This document shows, in pieces, positions 1-9,160 of a DNA stretch of 64,000 nt. The stretch is from positions 1,983,501-2,047,500 of the forward strand of contig NZ_CP137559.1 of assembly GCF_019249725.2 (NCBI RefSeq). The letters are read 5' to 3'. This stretch comes from Segatella hominis. GTDB lineage: Bacteria; Bacteroidota; Bacteroidia; Bacteroidales; Bacteroidaceae. The position numbers and the translations under genes are program-made. The number at the start of each line of letters is the position of its first letter. Position 1 is the first letter of the stretch. The notes under the pieces are model-generated. The model searched no databases. It was given only the letters and a program-made list of their open reading frames with translations, and had not been told where the DNA came from.

Positions 1-1
1 G

Positions 2-445
2 GCATGCGTCATCGTGCTTTTAGTACTCTGCACGCTGAGTATCTCTCAGCCGCTCCGTTTCCAGTCTGCCAAGCAAGAACGGGAAAAGGCGGTGAAGGAA
101 ACACTTATGAAAATACGTACGGCAGAAGAGAGATATAAGGCACGGCACGGAGGCTACTCGGGGGATTTCCAGACACTCATCAAGGGAAAATATCTGCAGG
201 AATCCCTACAGTATATCCCCTATTCTGACGGAAAGAAGTTTACGCTCTCTGCCACAACCATCGTCAGCAAGAGCGGCAAGCAGATTCCGCTGATGGAATG
301 CGGTGCCTCTTATGAAGACTTCCTCAACGGACTGGACGAGAATGCCGTACAGGAACTCATAGACAATGCAATGATTTCAGGAGCATATCCTGGACTAAAG
401 ATAGGTGACATTACAACAGACAACAACAATGCAGGTAACTGGTAA
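2..445 (+). CDS. Membrane-anchored hypothetical protein, 5' truncated
   Basis: The reading frame is open to the left edge of the window, so the true start is missing; GTG at 14 is probably internal. The visible N-terminus is a hydrophobic stretch (VIVLLVLCTL) that looks like the end of a single membrane segment. It is followed by a basic, soluble part containing AEERYKARHGGYSGDFQTLIKGKYL, split here by no frame break, and an acidic Asn-rich tail. The shape, one N-terminal membrane helix then a small globular domain, recalls pseudopilin-like or small periplasmic proteins, but I recognise no family. The gene runs into the DUF3822 gene with an overlap of 17 bases if that gene starts at 429, so the two are probably co-transcribed. 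Confidence 0.6.
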   Translation, partial: ACVIVLLVLCTLSISQPLRFQSAKQEREKAVKETLMKIRTAEERYKARHGGYSGDFQTLIKGKYLQESLQYIPYSDGKKFTLSATTIVSKSGKQIPLMECGASYEDFLNGLDENAVQELIDNAMISGAYPGLKIGDITTDNNNAGNW

Positions 446-1244
446 CAACAAGAATTGGCAACAAGCCCGACTCACTATCCGCGTGAGCAACAATACACTC
501 AGCTTTTCCGTCGTGGACAGAGAAGCCGAGCATCAAGTGATATACGAACCTTACACGGTGAAAAGTGGAGTCTCCATGGCGGCAAACCTGCGCCAGGCTT
601 TCAAGGAGAGCGACTTGCTGCAACGAGGATACTCGAAGGTAAGAGTGTATATAGATACCCCTGTACTCATCGTACCGGTAGAAGATTTTAAGGAGGAAAA
701 CCTCACCATCCTCTACCAGCATGCTTTCACGAAGCACGACAGTGATGCCCTTCACTACCGGGTGCAACCATCACTGAATGTTGTGGCCATCTTCCCTATC
801 AACAAGGATTTGAAGTTGGTGGTAGAAGACAATTTCAGCAACGTGCGCTTCACCCCTATCCTGCAACCCGTATGGAACTACCTTCACCAGCGCAGTTTCG
901 CAGGAATCAGACGCAAGTTGTTTGCCTATTTCCATGACAAAAAAGTGGATATCTTCAGTTTTGAAAAGAACCGTTTCAAGTTCTTCAATTCATTCGAAGC
1001 ACCCCACCCAAAGGATGCCATCTACTTCATGATGTATATATGGAAGCAGTTGGGAATGGACCAGCAGCAGGACGAGCTGCATCTCGTAGGTGATATTCCA
1101 GACAAAGAATGGCTTCTCTACAACACCAAACTCTATATCAGGAAAGTGAATGTACTGAATCCTTGTGCAGAGTTCAACCGTGCCCCCATCACAGAGATAA
1201 AAGGCATGCCATTCGACCTGTTGACTCTATACTTGAGCAAATAA
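429..1244 (+). CDS. DUF3822 family protein
   Basis: About 271 aa. The sequence, with an early LTIRVSNNTLSFSVVD segment, a mid-protein VYIDTPVLIVPVEDF segment and a C-terminal LHLVGDIPD segment, fits the Bacteroidota-specific DUF3822 family. These proteins have an ASKHA-like look and unknown function. The family commonly sits beside rsmD, as here. ATG at 429 is chosen over the in-frame GTG at 405 because it lessens the overlap with the upstream gene and places the first beta strand near the N-terminus. I see no signal peptide or membrane segment, so it is probably cytoplasmic. The assignment is from recalled family features; function is not known. Confidence 0.75.
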   Translation: MQVTGNNKNWQQARLTIRVSNNTLSFSVVDREAEHQVIYEPYTVKSGVSMAANLRQAFKESDLLQRGYSKVRVYIDTPVLIVPVEDFKEENLTILYQHAFTKHDSDALHYRVQPSLNVVAIFPINKDLKLVVEDNFSNVRFTPILQPVWNYLHQRSFAGIRRKLFAYFHDKKVDIFSFEKNRFKFFNSFEAPHPKDAIYFMMYIWKQLGMDQQQDELHLVGDIPDKEWLLYNTKLYIRKVNVLNPCAEFNRAPITEIKGMPFDLLTLYLSK

Positions 1245-1347
1245 AGAAAAATCAGAAATATCCGATTTTCAATCAAAAAAATCAGGATTTAAATCAGAAA
1301 GGATCAGGATTTATAAACAACAATCAGATTGATAAACAGAAAGAATT

Positions 1348-1878
1348 ATGAGAATTATTACAGGACAATATAAGGGACGCCATTTTGACATTCCCCGTAC
1401 ATTCAAGGCGCGCCCTACCACAGACTTCGCCAAGGAGAACATCTTCAATGTGCTCCAGGGTTACATTGACTTTGAAGATGCCACTGCCCTCGACCTTTTC
1501 GCAGGAACAGGAAGCATCTCCTTGGAACTCGTATCGCGCGGTTGCAAGCAAGTGGTAAGCGTAGAAGCCGACCGTGATCATGCCAATTTCATCCGCCAAT
1601 GTTTCAAGAAACTCAATGAAGACAGAGACATCCTGGTACGTGGCGATGTGTTCCGCTTCCTGAAATCCTGCCACCAGAAGTTCGACTTCATCTTTGCCGA
1701 TCCTCCTTATGCTTTGGAAGACCTGGCAAAGATTCCAGACTTAGTATTAAACGGCGAGCTGCTCAACGAGGACGGCATCTTCGTTTTCGAGCATGGCAAG
1801 AACCATGACTTTTCCGCCCATCCGAGATTTTTAGAGCACAGAAGTTACGGCAGCGTCAACTTCTCCCTCTTCAGATAG
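1348..1878 (+). CDS. rsmD: 16S rRNA (guanine(966)-N2)-methyltransferase RsmD
   Basis: The 176 aa length is usual for RsmD, which methylates G966 of 16S rRNA in the 30S subunit using S-adenosylmethionine. The N-terminus MRIITGQYKGR with RPTTDFAKENIFNVL is the RNA-contacting signature. The SAM-binding loop is DLFAGTGSISLE (about residues 49-60), and the catalytic motif is FADPPYAL near residue 115, the DPPY form of N2-guanine and N6-adenine methylases. It follows DUF3822 after 103 bases of AT-rich sequence with repeated AATCAG words. A hairpin overlapping the convergent transporter gene ends the unit. Confidence 0.95.
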   Translation: MRIITGQYKGRHFDIPRTFKARPTTDFAKENIFNVLQGYIDFEDATALDLFAGTGSISLELVSRGCKQVVSVEADRDHANFIRQCFKKLNEDRDILVRGDVFRFLKSCHQKFDFIFADPPYALEDLAKIPDLVLNGELLNEDGIFVFEHGKNHDFSAHPRFLEHRSYGSVNFSLFR

Positions 1879-1902
1879 TCACCCCTTTTCTGGTAACCTG
1901 CC

Positions 1903-1940
1903 CTTTGCCTGATAACTACGCTGATGGTTATCAGACAAAG
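1903..1940. terminator. Bidirectional hairpin between rsmD and transporter
   Basis: CTTTGcCTGATAAC (1903-1916) pairs with GTTATCAGaCAAAG (1927-1940) around a 10-base loop. It lies between convergent genes and covers the transporter stop codon (1931-1933). There is no long T tract on either side, so it may act as a weak terminator or as mRNA 3' protection. Confidence 0.5.
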
Positions 1941-3589
1941 AACATGATGAGAATCTGAGCGATAATCACTCTGACAAACATGCCCAGGGGATAAACCGTA
2001 GCGTAAGTGATGCTTGGTGTATCCCCTTCCAAGGTATCATTGGCATAGTTCAGCGCCATCGGATTGGCCATACTTCCACAGAGAATGCCGCAGATGCTTC
2101 CGAAATCATACTTCTTGGTTTTCAGAATAATGAAACCCACGATGACTACAGGAACCAGTGTGATGAGGAAGCCGATGCCTACCCACATCAGACCTTCGGG
2201 ACGGACAACTGTCTCGAAGAACTGACCGCCAGCCTCCAAACCCAAGCACGCCAGATACAAGGCAAGACCCAATTCGCGCAACATCAAACCTGCACTGCGA
2301 GTCATATAGGAAATGAAATGCACACGAGGTCCCAAAGCACCAATCAGAATACCCATCACGATAGGTCCACCGGCAATACCGAGACGTACCGGAGCAGACA
2401 TGCCAGGGATGTTAAACGGAATCGTGCCAACGGCAAGACCTAAGATGATTCCGAGGAAGATAGCACCCAAGTTAGGTTCGTTGAGTGTCTTGACAGCATT
2501 ACCCAAGAACTGTTCCACATGGTCGATACTGGTAGGATCGCCCACTACCGTAAGACGATCGCCATACTGAAGTCGCAAATCATCGGTAGCCAACAGTCGG
2601 ATATCACCACGGAGCACACGGCTCACATTCACACCATAGCTGTTGCGCATCTGAAGATGTCCGAGTCGCTTACCATTGAGTCCCGGACGGGTAACCACGA
2701 TGATGCGGCTTTCCACCTTAGCATCAATGGCATTCCAGTCCACCTTATCATTATTCCACTCCTTATCCACTTTCTTACCGAAGAGAATCTGCATGGCAGA
2801 CACCTCGTCCTTATTCGTCACCACCAACACATTATCGCCTGTATGAAGCACGGTATCAGCTTGTGGCACAATCACCTGTTCACCACGCCAGACACGAGAG
2901 ATGATAAACTTACGGTGAGTGAGCATGGAGATTTCAGCAATCGTATTACCATTGAGTGCCGGATTCACAATCAGATACTGTCCGATGGAAGTATGGTCGT
3001 CATCATCATTGCTTCTGATTTGCAGATCCTCAGGCTTCACAAAGAGTTTGCGCAGCAGCATCATCGCTAAAATGACGCCCACAACGCCCAAGGGATAAGT
3101 GACCGCACAGCCCAAGGCAGCACCACCACTCGGCATGCCCAACTGTTGCAAAGCCTGCTGGGCAGCACCGAGCGCAGGTGTATTGGTAGTAGCACCACAG
3201 AGGATACCCACCATATCCGGCAAACTCACAGGAAGCACCCAGCACAGGAGCAGTGAGAAGAGCGTGCCCACCAAGATGACCGCCAAGCTCCAGAGGTTGA
3301 GCGAAATACCCTCATGGCGCATGGAACCAAAGAAGTTAGGACCCACGTAGAGTCCGAGCACATAGACAAACATGGTGAGACCAAAGCTTTCAGCAAACTC
3401 CAGCATATTGTGATCGACAGTCAGACCGAGATGTCCGGCTACGATTCCCACGAAAAAGACGAAAGCGATTCCCAATGATATGCCTTTGATATGGAGCTTA
3501 CCAAGCGCAAGACCCAAAGTACAAATCAAGGAAAGAATGACGATGCCCTGCACCGCCGAATGTACGTTGATTAATCCATCAAACCACAT
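1931..3589 (-). CDS. AspT/YidE/YbjL-type putative transporter with two TrkA-C domains
   Basis: The protein is 552 aa. Two hydrophobic blocks (residues ~1-185 and ~375-552) flank a cytoplasmic middle with two RCK_C/TrkA-C-like domains, at about 200-275 (LNGNTIAEISML...TGDNVLVVTNKDEV) and 290-370 (LNGKRLGHLQMRNSYG...YGDRLTVVGDP). The two membrane halves carry related motifs (LCGATTNTPAL and LCGSMANPMAL), the internal duplication of the AspT aspartate:alanine exchanger family. It should be an inner-membrane secondary transporter; the substrate cannot be read from sequence. It is monocistronic, with its own consensus promoter, and divergent from the PfkB kinase. Confidence 0.85.
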   Translation of the reverse strand: MWFDGLINVHSAVQGIVILSLICTLGLALGKLHIKGISLGIAFVFFVGIVAGHLGLTVDHNMLEFAESFGLTMFVYVLGLYVGPNFFGSMRHEGISLNLWSLAVILVGTLFSLLLCWVLPVSLPDMVGILCGATTNTPALGAAQQALQQLGMPSGGAALGCAVTYPLGVVGVILAMMLLRKLFVKPEDLQIRSNDDDDHTSIGQYLIVNPALNGNTIAEISMLTHRKFIISRVWRGEQVIVPQADTVLHTGDNVLVVTNKDEVSAMQILFGKKVDKEWNNDKVDWNAIDAKVESRIIVVTRPGLNGKRLGHLQMRNSYGVNVSRVLRGDIRLLATDDLRLQYGDRLTVVGDPTSIDHVEQFLGNAVKTLNEPNLGAIFLGIILGLAVGTIPFNIPGMSAPVRLGIAGGPIVMGILIGALGPRVHFISYMTRSAGLMLRELGLALYLACLGLEAGGQFFETVVRPEGLMWVGIGFLITLVPVVIVGFIILKTKKYDFGSICGILCGSMANPMALNYANDTLEGDTPSITYATVYPLGMFVRVIIAQILIMFFV

Positions 3590-3641
3590 GATCTAAATCT
3601 ATCAATAGTTGTTTTATTGAGTTTTTATTCAATTTCGAGTG

Positions 3642-3672
3642 CAAAGGTAATCAGAATCAGGGACAAAACAAA
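3642..3672 (-). promoter_or_regulatory. Bacteroidota promoter for the AspT-like transporter
   Basis: On the minus strand, TTTG (3672-3669), 19 bases, TACCTTTG (3649-3642). This matches the Bacteroidota -33/-7 consensus and lies about 50 bases upstream of the transporter start. Confidence 0.75.
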
Positions 3673-3734
3673 ATAAAATCGATTTTATTTCTCAGAAACA
3701 GTAAGAAAACTTTTTCTTTTTCCCGGTTTTTTAG

Positions 3735-3742
3735 TAACTTTG
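3735..3742 (+). promoter_or_regulatory. -7 box for PfkB kinase
   Basis: TAACTTTG fits TAnnTTTG; the -33 region is a T-rich tract without TTTG. The predicted 5' UTR contains a small hairpin, TGAGCCT (3771-3777) with AGGCTCA (3785-3791), ahead of the ATG at 3818. Confidence 0.6.
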
Positions 3743-3817
3743 CAACCGTTTTGCAAAAAGAACAAAGAAGTGAGCCTCCTGTGAAGGCTCAGCTCATCAG
3801 AAATAAAAACGATTATA

Positions 3818-4690
3818 ATGAAAGATATCTGTTGTATCGGTCACATCACAAAAGACAAGATTGTGACTCCAAACCGTACCGTCTATATGGCTGGCGGCAC
3901 CTCATTCTATTTCTCGTATGCCATCAACCAGCTTCCCAAGGATGTAACTTTTTCACTGGTTACAGCCATGGATCCTACAGAAAAGGAACCAGTAGAGAAG
4001 ATGCTCAAGGCTGGCATCGACGTATCGATGAATGCCTCCCGCAACACAGTGTTCTTCGAGAATATCTATGGAGAAAACCAGAATGAGCGCAAACAGCGCG
4101 TATTGGCAAAGGCCGATCCGTTTACCATCCAGCAGTTGGAGCATGTAGATGCCAAGGTTTTCCATTTAGGTAGTCTGTTGGCTGATGATTTTCCAACGGA
4201 GGTGGTGGAATATCTGTCTAGCAAGGGAAGGGTTTCCATCGACGTTCAGGGTTATCTACGCGAGGTGAGAGACGAGAAGGTGTATCCTATCGACTGGAAA
4301 GAGAAGTTGAAGGTACTGAAGCATACCTACTACCTGAAGGTGAACGAGACTGAAATGGAAACCATCACGGGTCTGAAAGATGCCCATGAGGCAGCAAAAC
4401 TGATTCATGCCTGGGGAGTCACCGAGGTGATTATCACCCTTGGCAGCGAAGGTTCCCTCGTCTATGTAGATGATAAGTTCTATGAGATTCCTGCCTATCC
4501 TCCTCACGAAGTGGTAGATGCCACCGGATGCGGAGATACTTATTCGGCTGGTTATCTGTATAAGAGACTGCAGGGTGCAACTCCTACGGAAGCTGGAAAA
4601 TTTGCAGCTGCCATGTGCACCATCAAACTGGAGCACAATGGTCCGTTCAACCGGTCTATTGATGATGTGGAAAAAATCATAAAGAAATAA
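3818..4690 (+). CDS. PfkB-family carbohydrate/nucleoside kinase
   Basis: The protein is 290 aa, usual for the ribokinase/PfkB fold. The N-terminal strand DICCIGHITKDK is followed by a substrate-side GGTSFYFSYA motif (residues ~27-36). The C-terminal signature VVDATGCGDTYSAGYLY (~232-248) holds the anion hole and the catalytic Asp of family motif 2. These enzymes transfer phosphate from ATP to a sugar or nucleoside hydroxyl in the cytoplasm. The exact substrate is not readable, and neighbours give no pathway hint. The gene is transcribed alone from the promoter at 3735 and ended by a strong hairpin. Confidence 0.85.
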   Translation: MKDICCIGHITKDKIVTPNRTVYMAGGTSFYFSYAINQLPKDVTFSLVTAMDPTEKEPVEKMLKAGIDVSMNASRNTVFFENIYGENQNERKQRVLAKADPFTIQQLEHVDAKVFHLGSLLADDFPTEVVEYLSSKGRVSIDVQGYLREVRDEKVYPIDWKEKLKVLKHTYYLKVNETEMETITGLKDAHEAAKLIHAWGVTEVIITLGSEGSLVYVDDKFYEIPAYPPHEVVDATGCGDTYSAGYLYKRLQGATPTEAGKFAAAMCTIKLEHNGPFNRSIDDVEKIIKK

Positions 4691-4702
4691 AGGTAAGTTC
4701 AG

Positions 4703-4758
4703 AAAAAGGCCCCACAGAGTTTTATATGGACCTGCTGTGAAATCTGTGGGACCTTTTT
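4703..4758 (+). terminator. Terminator of PfkB kinase (CCCACAGA family)
   Basis: The 16-bp stem AAAAAGGCCCCACAGA (4703-4718) / TCTGTGGGACCTTTTT (4743-4758) has one G-T pair and ends in a T run. The CCCACAGA/TCTGTGGG core recurs at 7002-7020 and 17645-17781. Confidence 0.85.
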
Positions 4759-4795
4759 AATGAGGGACCTGTCAGAGAAAACAGGAATTACTTAA

Positions 4796-5317
4796 TTATT
4801 CTTTTTTGAATCCCTCTATGGCTCCCTGCACCTTTTTCTTGGTACGCTTGAAAACCTTAGAGACTTTTGTGCCTATCGTATTGGCCACATCAGTAACCTG
4901 ATCAGTAGTCTTGTCAGTAAAGTTGCGCACCTGCAGTTTCTGGTAAGCCACCCTGGCTTTGCTCACGCGGCGCACATCCTCATCGCTGATAGAATCTTTC
5001 ACAATACTGTATTCCTCCAAATAAGCCTGATAAGTAGAGTCTATCTTTTCTTTCTGGGCATCAGACAATTCCCTGTTGGCAGAAGCACTCTTGACAAAAG
5101 TTTCAAACCTCTTGGCGAAAGTGCCGGCATGAGACAATGCAACCTGCTGCTCTTTCTCTACCGACTTCATTGCATTCTCCATCTTCTTTTGCTCCACCCC
5201 ATTATCAGACTTCTTCTGCTCCACTCCATTCACGGTCTTCTGTCCGATTTCATTCTGCGCAAAACCCGAAAGAGAAACAGCGAGCAAAAATCCTAAACTT
5301 AAAATTGTTTTTTTCAT
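4796..5317 (-). CDS. Secreted hypothetical protein, helical
   Basis: The protein is 173 aa with a clear Sec signal peptide (KKTILSLGFLLAVSLSGFAQ, cleavage after about residue 20). A degenerate repeat follows (NGVEQKKSDNGVEQKKMENAMK), then a charged, mostly helical region. The C-terminal part (TDQVTDVANTIGTKVSKVFKRTKKK) could be amphipathic. There is no lipobox. It is probably periplasmic, or outer-membrane associated. I do not recognise the family; small helical secreted proteins of this kind are common in Bacteroides and Prevotella. It is a single gene with a consensus promoter and no operon partner, lying opposite ddh. Confidence 0.75.
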   Translation of the reverse strand: MKKTILSLGFLLAVSLSGFAQNEIGQKTVNGVEQKKSDNGVEQKKMENAMKSVEKEQQVALSHAGTFAKRFETFVKSASANRELSDAQKEKIDSTYQAYLEEYSIVKDSISDEDVRRVSKARVAYQKLQVRNFTDKTTDQVTDVANTIGTKVSKVFKRTKKKVQGAIEGFKKE

Positions 5318-5363
5318 CTTTTTACTTCTCCTTTAAATATAAATACGTCACTCACTTCGGCTG

Positions 5364-5395
5364 CAAATATAGCATTAAATTATCAAACTCGCAAA
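5364..5395 (-). promoter_or_regulatory. Bacteroidota promoter for secreted protein
   Basis: On the minus strand, TTTG (5395-5392), 20 bases, TATATTTG (5371-5364); a full consensus match about 50 bases upstream of the start at 5317. Confidence 0.75.
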
Positions 5396-5541
5396 TAAAG
5401 TAACAATTATTCATATTTTTCAACGAAAACATCAAACTATAAGGTGGAAAAGTCGCCATCCTTACAATTTACAAGCAACAAATACCTAATATATATAATT
5501 TTATTACTTTTTGCACATTCAGATAGTTAAAAATCTGTTAT

Positions 5542-5576
5542 TTTGTTCATTATCTCAAAGAAAAGCTATAATTTTG
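5542..5576 (+). promoter_or_regulatory. Probable promoter for ddh
   Basis: TTTG (5542-5545) and TAATTTTG (5569-5576) are separated by 23 bases, slightly longer than the usual 19-21. The 5' UTR would be about 135 bases. Confidence 0.55.
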
Positions 5577-5718
5577 CAACCGAAATAGAAATAAAACCAA
5601 AACAATATTGCAATGTCATGCTAAAAACAATTGCAAAGAAATAGATTCGAAAGAGAATTCGGATAGATTCAGAATAGAATTGAGAATATAATAATAACAA
5701 TAAACAACAATAAAAGAA

Positions 5719-6618
5719 ATGAAAAAAATCAGAGCAGCCGTTATAGGATACGGCAACATTGGTAAGTTTTCTGTAGAGGCTCTTGAAGCAGCTCCAGACT
5801 TCGAGATTGCAGGTGTAGTACGTCGTCAGGGCGATAAGGACAAACCTGCTGAATTGGCTCAGTATGAAGTAGTAGATGACATCACAAAGTTGAAAGATGT
5901 AGATGTTGCCATCTTAGCAGCTCCTACCCGTTCATGCCCAGAGTATGCAGAGAAGATTGTGGCTCTTGGCATCAACACCGTCGATAGCTTCGACATCCAC
6001 ACCAGCATCCTCGACTACCGCACCAAGCAGATGGAGAACTGCAAGAAGGCTGGCAAGGTAAGTGTTATCTCTGCTGGTTGGGATCCAGGTTCAGACTCTA
6101 TCGTACGTGTACTCATGGAGAGCCTTGCTCCAAAGGGTCTGACTTATACCAACTTCGGTCCTGGTATGAGCATGGGTCACTCTGTTTGCGTAAAAAGCAA
6201 GAAGGGTGTTAAGAATGCACTCTCTGTTACCATCCCATTGGGTGAAAGCATCCACCGTCGTATGGTTTATGTAGAGTTGGAAGAAGGTGCTACTCTTGAG
6301 GCTGTTACTGCTGAAATCAAGGCAGACCCTTATTTCGCTAACGATGAGACTCACGTATTCGCAGTAGCTTCTGTTGACGACGTGAAGGATATGGGTCATG
6401 GTGTGAACCTGATTCGCAAGGGTGTTTCTGGTAAGACACAGAACCAGCGCTTCGAGTTCAACATGAGCATCAACAACCCTGCTCTTACTGCTCAGGTATT
6501 GGTGAACGTAGCTCGTGCTTCTATGCGCCTGCAACCAGGTTGCTACACAATGCCAGAGATTCCAGTGATTGACATGCTTCCTGCTTCTCGCGAGGAAATC
6601 ATCGCTCACTTGGTATAA
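5719..6618 (+). CDS. ddh: meso-Diaminopimelate dehydrogenase
   Basis: The protein is 299 aa. The N-terminal Rossmann motif AAVIGYGNIGKF binds NADP(H), and the substrate half contains ISAGWDPGSDSIVRV and the FGPGMSMGHS segment typical of Ddh. The enzyme interconverts tetrahydrodipicolinate plus ammonia and meso-2,6-diaminopimelate in one step, bypassing the acylated intermediates of the lysine/peptidoglycan pathway. Gfo/Idh/MocA relatives share the fold, but this combination of motifs and length points to Ddh. The gene stands alone with its own promoter and terminator. Confidence 0.92.
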   Translation: MKKIRAAVIGYGNIGKFSVEALEAAPDFEIAGVVRRQGDKDKPAELAQYEVVDDITKLKDVDVAILAAPTRSCPEYAEKIVALGINTVDSFDIHTSILDYRTKQMENCKKAGKVSVISAGWDPGSDSIVRVLMESLAPKGLTYTNFGPGMSMGHSVCVKSKKGVKNALSVTIPLGESIHRRMVYVELEEGATLEAVTAEIKADPYFANDETHVFAVASVDDVKDMGHGVNLIRKGVSGKTQNQRFEFNMSINNPALTAQVLVNVARASMRLQPGCYTMPEIPVIDMLPASREEIIAHLV

Positions 6619-6680
6619 GAGGCTGTTCTATACAAAGCATCTCAAGTAGAGCATTTTAAGTTTATTGAAAAAGAAAATAG

Positions 6681-6747
6681 GTATCCGCTATCAAAAGGGG
6701 ATACAAACAAAAAAAACGAGGGCGCTGTCACAGCGTTCTCGTTTTTT
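6681..6747. terminator. ddh terminator, bidirectional
   Basis: A small hairpin, GTATCC (6681-6686)/GGATAC (6699-6704), precedes the main stem. That stem pairs AACGAGGGCGCTG (6715-6727) with CAGCGTTCTCGTT (6731-6743) around a 3-base loop, with two G-T pairs. T runs follow on the plus strand and, through the A tract at 6711-6716, on the minus strand. Confidence 0.9.
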
Positions 6748-7025
6748 TCCTTTGTACTAAATTCTACCTAAACAAAAATAAACCTAAAACCTATTAACCT
6801 AAAATATATATTGTTGTTTTCACGCTGCAAAGATAGTAACTTTATCAAAAAGGCATTAGCACTTATCGTTCATAAAATGGTAAAATCATTCAATTTGCTG
6901 CAAATGAACGATTTTTAGCACATTTTTACCGATTTGTTACATTCATCTGTCGCCTTTTTCTGACTTTTCCCACAAATTTCTGTATTTTCATCAGATAAAA
7001 CATAAAGTCCCACAGATTTCAGAAC
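6748..7025. other. Intergenic region with orphan minus-strand -7 box
   Basis: No protein gene is visible between ddh and gmd. On the minus strand TATCTTTG (6835-6828) fits TAnnTTTG and would start a ~100-nt transcript ending at the bidirectional hairpin 6743-6715; no TTTG lies at the -33 distance. A CCCACAGATTT word occurs at 7007-7017. Confidence 0.35.
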
Positions 7026-7053
7026 AAAAAAAAGGTGTGACTGATGCCACACC
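7026..7053 (-). terminator. gmd terminator
   Basis: On the minus strand GGTGTG (7053-7048) pairs with CACACC (7039-7034), followed by eight T (7033-7026). It is a classic intrinsic terminator 27 bases after the gmd stop. Confidence 0.85.
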
Positions 7054-7079
7054 CTCTATATCATTACAAAATCAGATGA

Positions 7080-8192
7080 TTACTTTACGATACCCTTCTC
7101 AAGATATTCCACGAGGTTGCAACGAACCTTCTGACCTGCATCCTCGGCAGCAACCTTGGCCATATCGCTCTCTACCATGATCTTCACCAATTCCTCAAAA
7201 GAGGTGGTGTTAGGATTCCAGTTGAGCTTTGCCTTGGCCTTGGTAGGATCACCCCAGAGATTGACAACGTCTGTTGGACGGTAGAAATCTGGTGAAACCT
7301 CTACGAGGGTCTTGCCAATCAGATTCTCAGGACCTTCTACGCAGATACCCTTCTCGTTCTCATCCTTGCCTTCCCACTTCAGTTCGATACCTACATGATG
7401 GAAAGCCAACTGGGCAAACTCTCTTACAGAGTGCTGCTTACCGGTAGCGATGACAAAGTCCTCTGGCTTTTCTGCCTGGAGGATAAGCCACATACACTCT
7501 ACATAGTCCTTCGCATAACCCCAGTCACGCAAAGAATCCAAGTTGCCGAGATAGAGTTTCTCCTGCTTACCCTGTTTGATGCGGGCTGCAGCAAGAGTAA
7601 TCTTACGGGTAACGAAAGTCTCGCCACGGCGCTCACTCTCATGATTGAAGAGGATACCAGAGCAGCAGAACATATTGTAAGCCTCACGATACTCCTTGAC
7701 AATCCAGAAACCGTACTGCTTGGCTACGGCGTATGGAGAATATGGGTGGAATGGTGTATTCTCGTTCTGAGGAACCTCCTCTACCTTGCCATAAAGCTCG
7801 GATGTGGAAGCCTGATACATACGGCAGGTCTTCTCCAGACCGCACTGGCGGATAGCCTCCAAGATACGGAGCACACCTGTAGCATCTACATCGGCTGTAA
7901 ACTCAGGAGAATCGAAACTTACCTGAACGTGGCTCTGGGCTGCCAGGTTATAAACTTCGGTTGGTTTCACCTTGTTCATCACCTGAATGATACTCATAGA
8001 GTCGCCCAAGTCGGCATAATGAAGGTGGAAATTAGGTTTACCTTCCAGATGAGCGATACGCTCGCGGTAGTCAGTAGAAGAACGGCGAATGGTGCCATGC
8101 ACATCGTAACCTTTCTCTAATAGTAACTCTGCCAAATAAGAGCCGTCCTGGCCCGTAATACCCGTAATGAGGGCTACTTTTCTATTATCCAT
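7080..8192 (-). CDS. gmd: GDP-mannose 4,6-dehydratase
   Basis: The protein is 370 aa. The NADP-binding motif [20 protein letters not shown] is at residues ~10-29, followed by RRSS, and the catalytic YxxxK is YAVAK (~157-161) in [10 protein letters not shown]. Gmd converts GDP-D-mannose to GDP-4-keto-6-deoxymannose, the first step to GDP-L-fucose and other deoxysugars of capsule, O-antigen and surface glycans. A GDP-fucose synthase (fcl), the usual partner, is not in this window. It lies 17 bases downstream of an AraC-type regulator gene on the same strand, probably in one transcript with it. Confidence 0.95.
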   Translation of the reverse strand: MDNRKVALITGITGQDGSYLAELLLEKGYDVHGTIRRSSTDYRERIAHLEGKPNFHLHYADLGDSMSIIQVMNKVKPTEVYNLAAQSHVQVSFDSPEFTADVDATGVLRILEAIRQCGLEKTCRMYQASTSELYGKVEEVPQNENTPFHPYSPYAVAKQYGFWIVKEYREAYNMFCCSGILFNHESERRGETFVTRKITLAAARIKQGKQEKLYLGNLDSLRDWGYAKDYVECMWLILQAEKPEDFVIATGKQHSVREFAQLAFHHVGIELKWEGKDENEKGICVEGPENLIGKTLVEVSPDFYRPTDVVNLWGDPTKAKAKLNWNPNTTSFEELVKIMVESDMAKVAAEDAGQKVRCNLVEYLEKGIVK

Positions 8193-8209
8193 GATCTCTA
8201 TATTAATTA

Positions 8210-9145
8210 TTATTCATTTATACTATTACCTCTTAGGCTCATCCTGTATTTCAGCGGCGACATCTTGAAATGTTCCCTTACATACTTACCGAAGAACGAG
8301 GTATTGGAAAAGCCTAAAATACCTGATATTTCCTTGATAGACTTATTGGTGGAACGCAGGTAGTAAGTGATATCCGCAAGCGTGTATTCCGTAATCCATT
8401 CTATAGCCGTCTTATTGCTATGGCGCTTGCAGACGATGGAAAGGTATTTCGGAGTAATGCACAACTGCTGGGCGAAGAACTCTACAGGTTTGTGTTTCAC
8501 CTCATTCTGTTGCAGCATCACCAGGAATCTGTCGAATATATCATAAGTCGAAGAATTGTTTTTAGTCACATCAGCCACCTCGGTCGTGAAAGCATTGCAA
8601 AGGGCGAGAAGTGCCGTTTTCAATAAGGTTTCCACAATTTCGCGGCGATAAGGATTCCAGGAAGAATGCTCCATGCGCTCTTCATCCAGACAGAGACGCA
8701 CCAGTTCGGTAAACTTGGCATAGAACAGCATTTCCTCGCTCGTCATCCTGATGACAGAAACCTTATCCACATACATGGCGCGATTCCACACATTAATATG
8801 TGATCGCAGGATATTCTGCATTCCATGATTGGTGACACAGAGAGCCACGCAGGTGAAATCCGATGAAAACTCAATGATATCCACGACAGAATTAGGCGGA
8901 CAAACGAAGATATCGTTTTTGCCCACTTCTACGGTCTTACCATTTACTTCCAGCTTCAGATTTCCTTTCTGGCAAGAAGCAATCATATTCATCTGGAGTC
9001 TCACAGGATCTGGATTGGCAAGTACCTTGATATTATCAATGATGAGAATATCCTCATCCAGATAGCTTGCACTGATCTCTGCACTCTGAGCAAACTCCCC
9101 CTGCTCAATACGTTGCTTTATGTCCTTCTGTTCTTGCTTTGCCAT
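8210..9145 (-). CDS. AraC-family transcriptional regulator
   Basis: The protein is 311 aa. The N-terminal two thirds look like a cupin-type sensor ([28 protein letters not shown] at ~75-100, split in the usual AraC beta pattern). The C-terminal ~100 residues form a double helix-turn-helix: [14 protein letters not shown], then [24 protein letters not shown] and MSPLKYR. It should bind DNA as a cytoplasmic regulator; the ligand is unknown. It is followed closely by gmd (17 bases) and preceded by rsgA (54 bases), so it is probably in the rsmA-side operon and may control gmd or glycan genes elsewhere. That target is an inference only. Confidence 0.85.
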   Translation of the reverse strand: MAKQEQKDIKQRIEQGEFAQSAEISASYLDEDILIIDNIKVLANPDPVRLQMNMIASCQKGNLKLEVNGKTVEVGKNDIFVCPPNSVVDIIEFSSDFTCVALCVTNHGMQNILRSHINVWNRAMYVDKVSVIRMTSEEMLFYAKFTELVRLCLDEERMEHSSWNPYRREIVETLLKTALLALCNAFTTEVADVTKNNSSTYDIFDRFLVMLQQNEVKHKPVEFFAQQLCITPKYLSIVCKRHSNKTAIEWITEYTLADITYYLRSTNKSIKEISGILGFSNTSFFGKYVREHFKMSPLKYRMSLRGNSINE

Positions 9146-9160
9146 GAATATATTCCTTTA

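Larger units (their letters stand above)
5318..5718. other. Divergent intergenic region, secreted protein / ddh
   Basis: These 401 AT-rich bases hold the minus-strand promoter at 5364-5395 and the plus-strand promoter near 5542-5576. The predicted ddh 5' UTR (about 5583-5718) is A-rich and carries no strong hairpin. I see no further gene. Confidence 0.6.
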
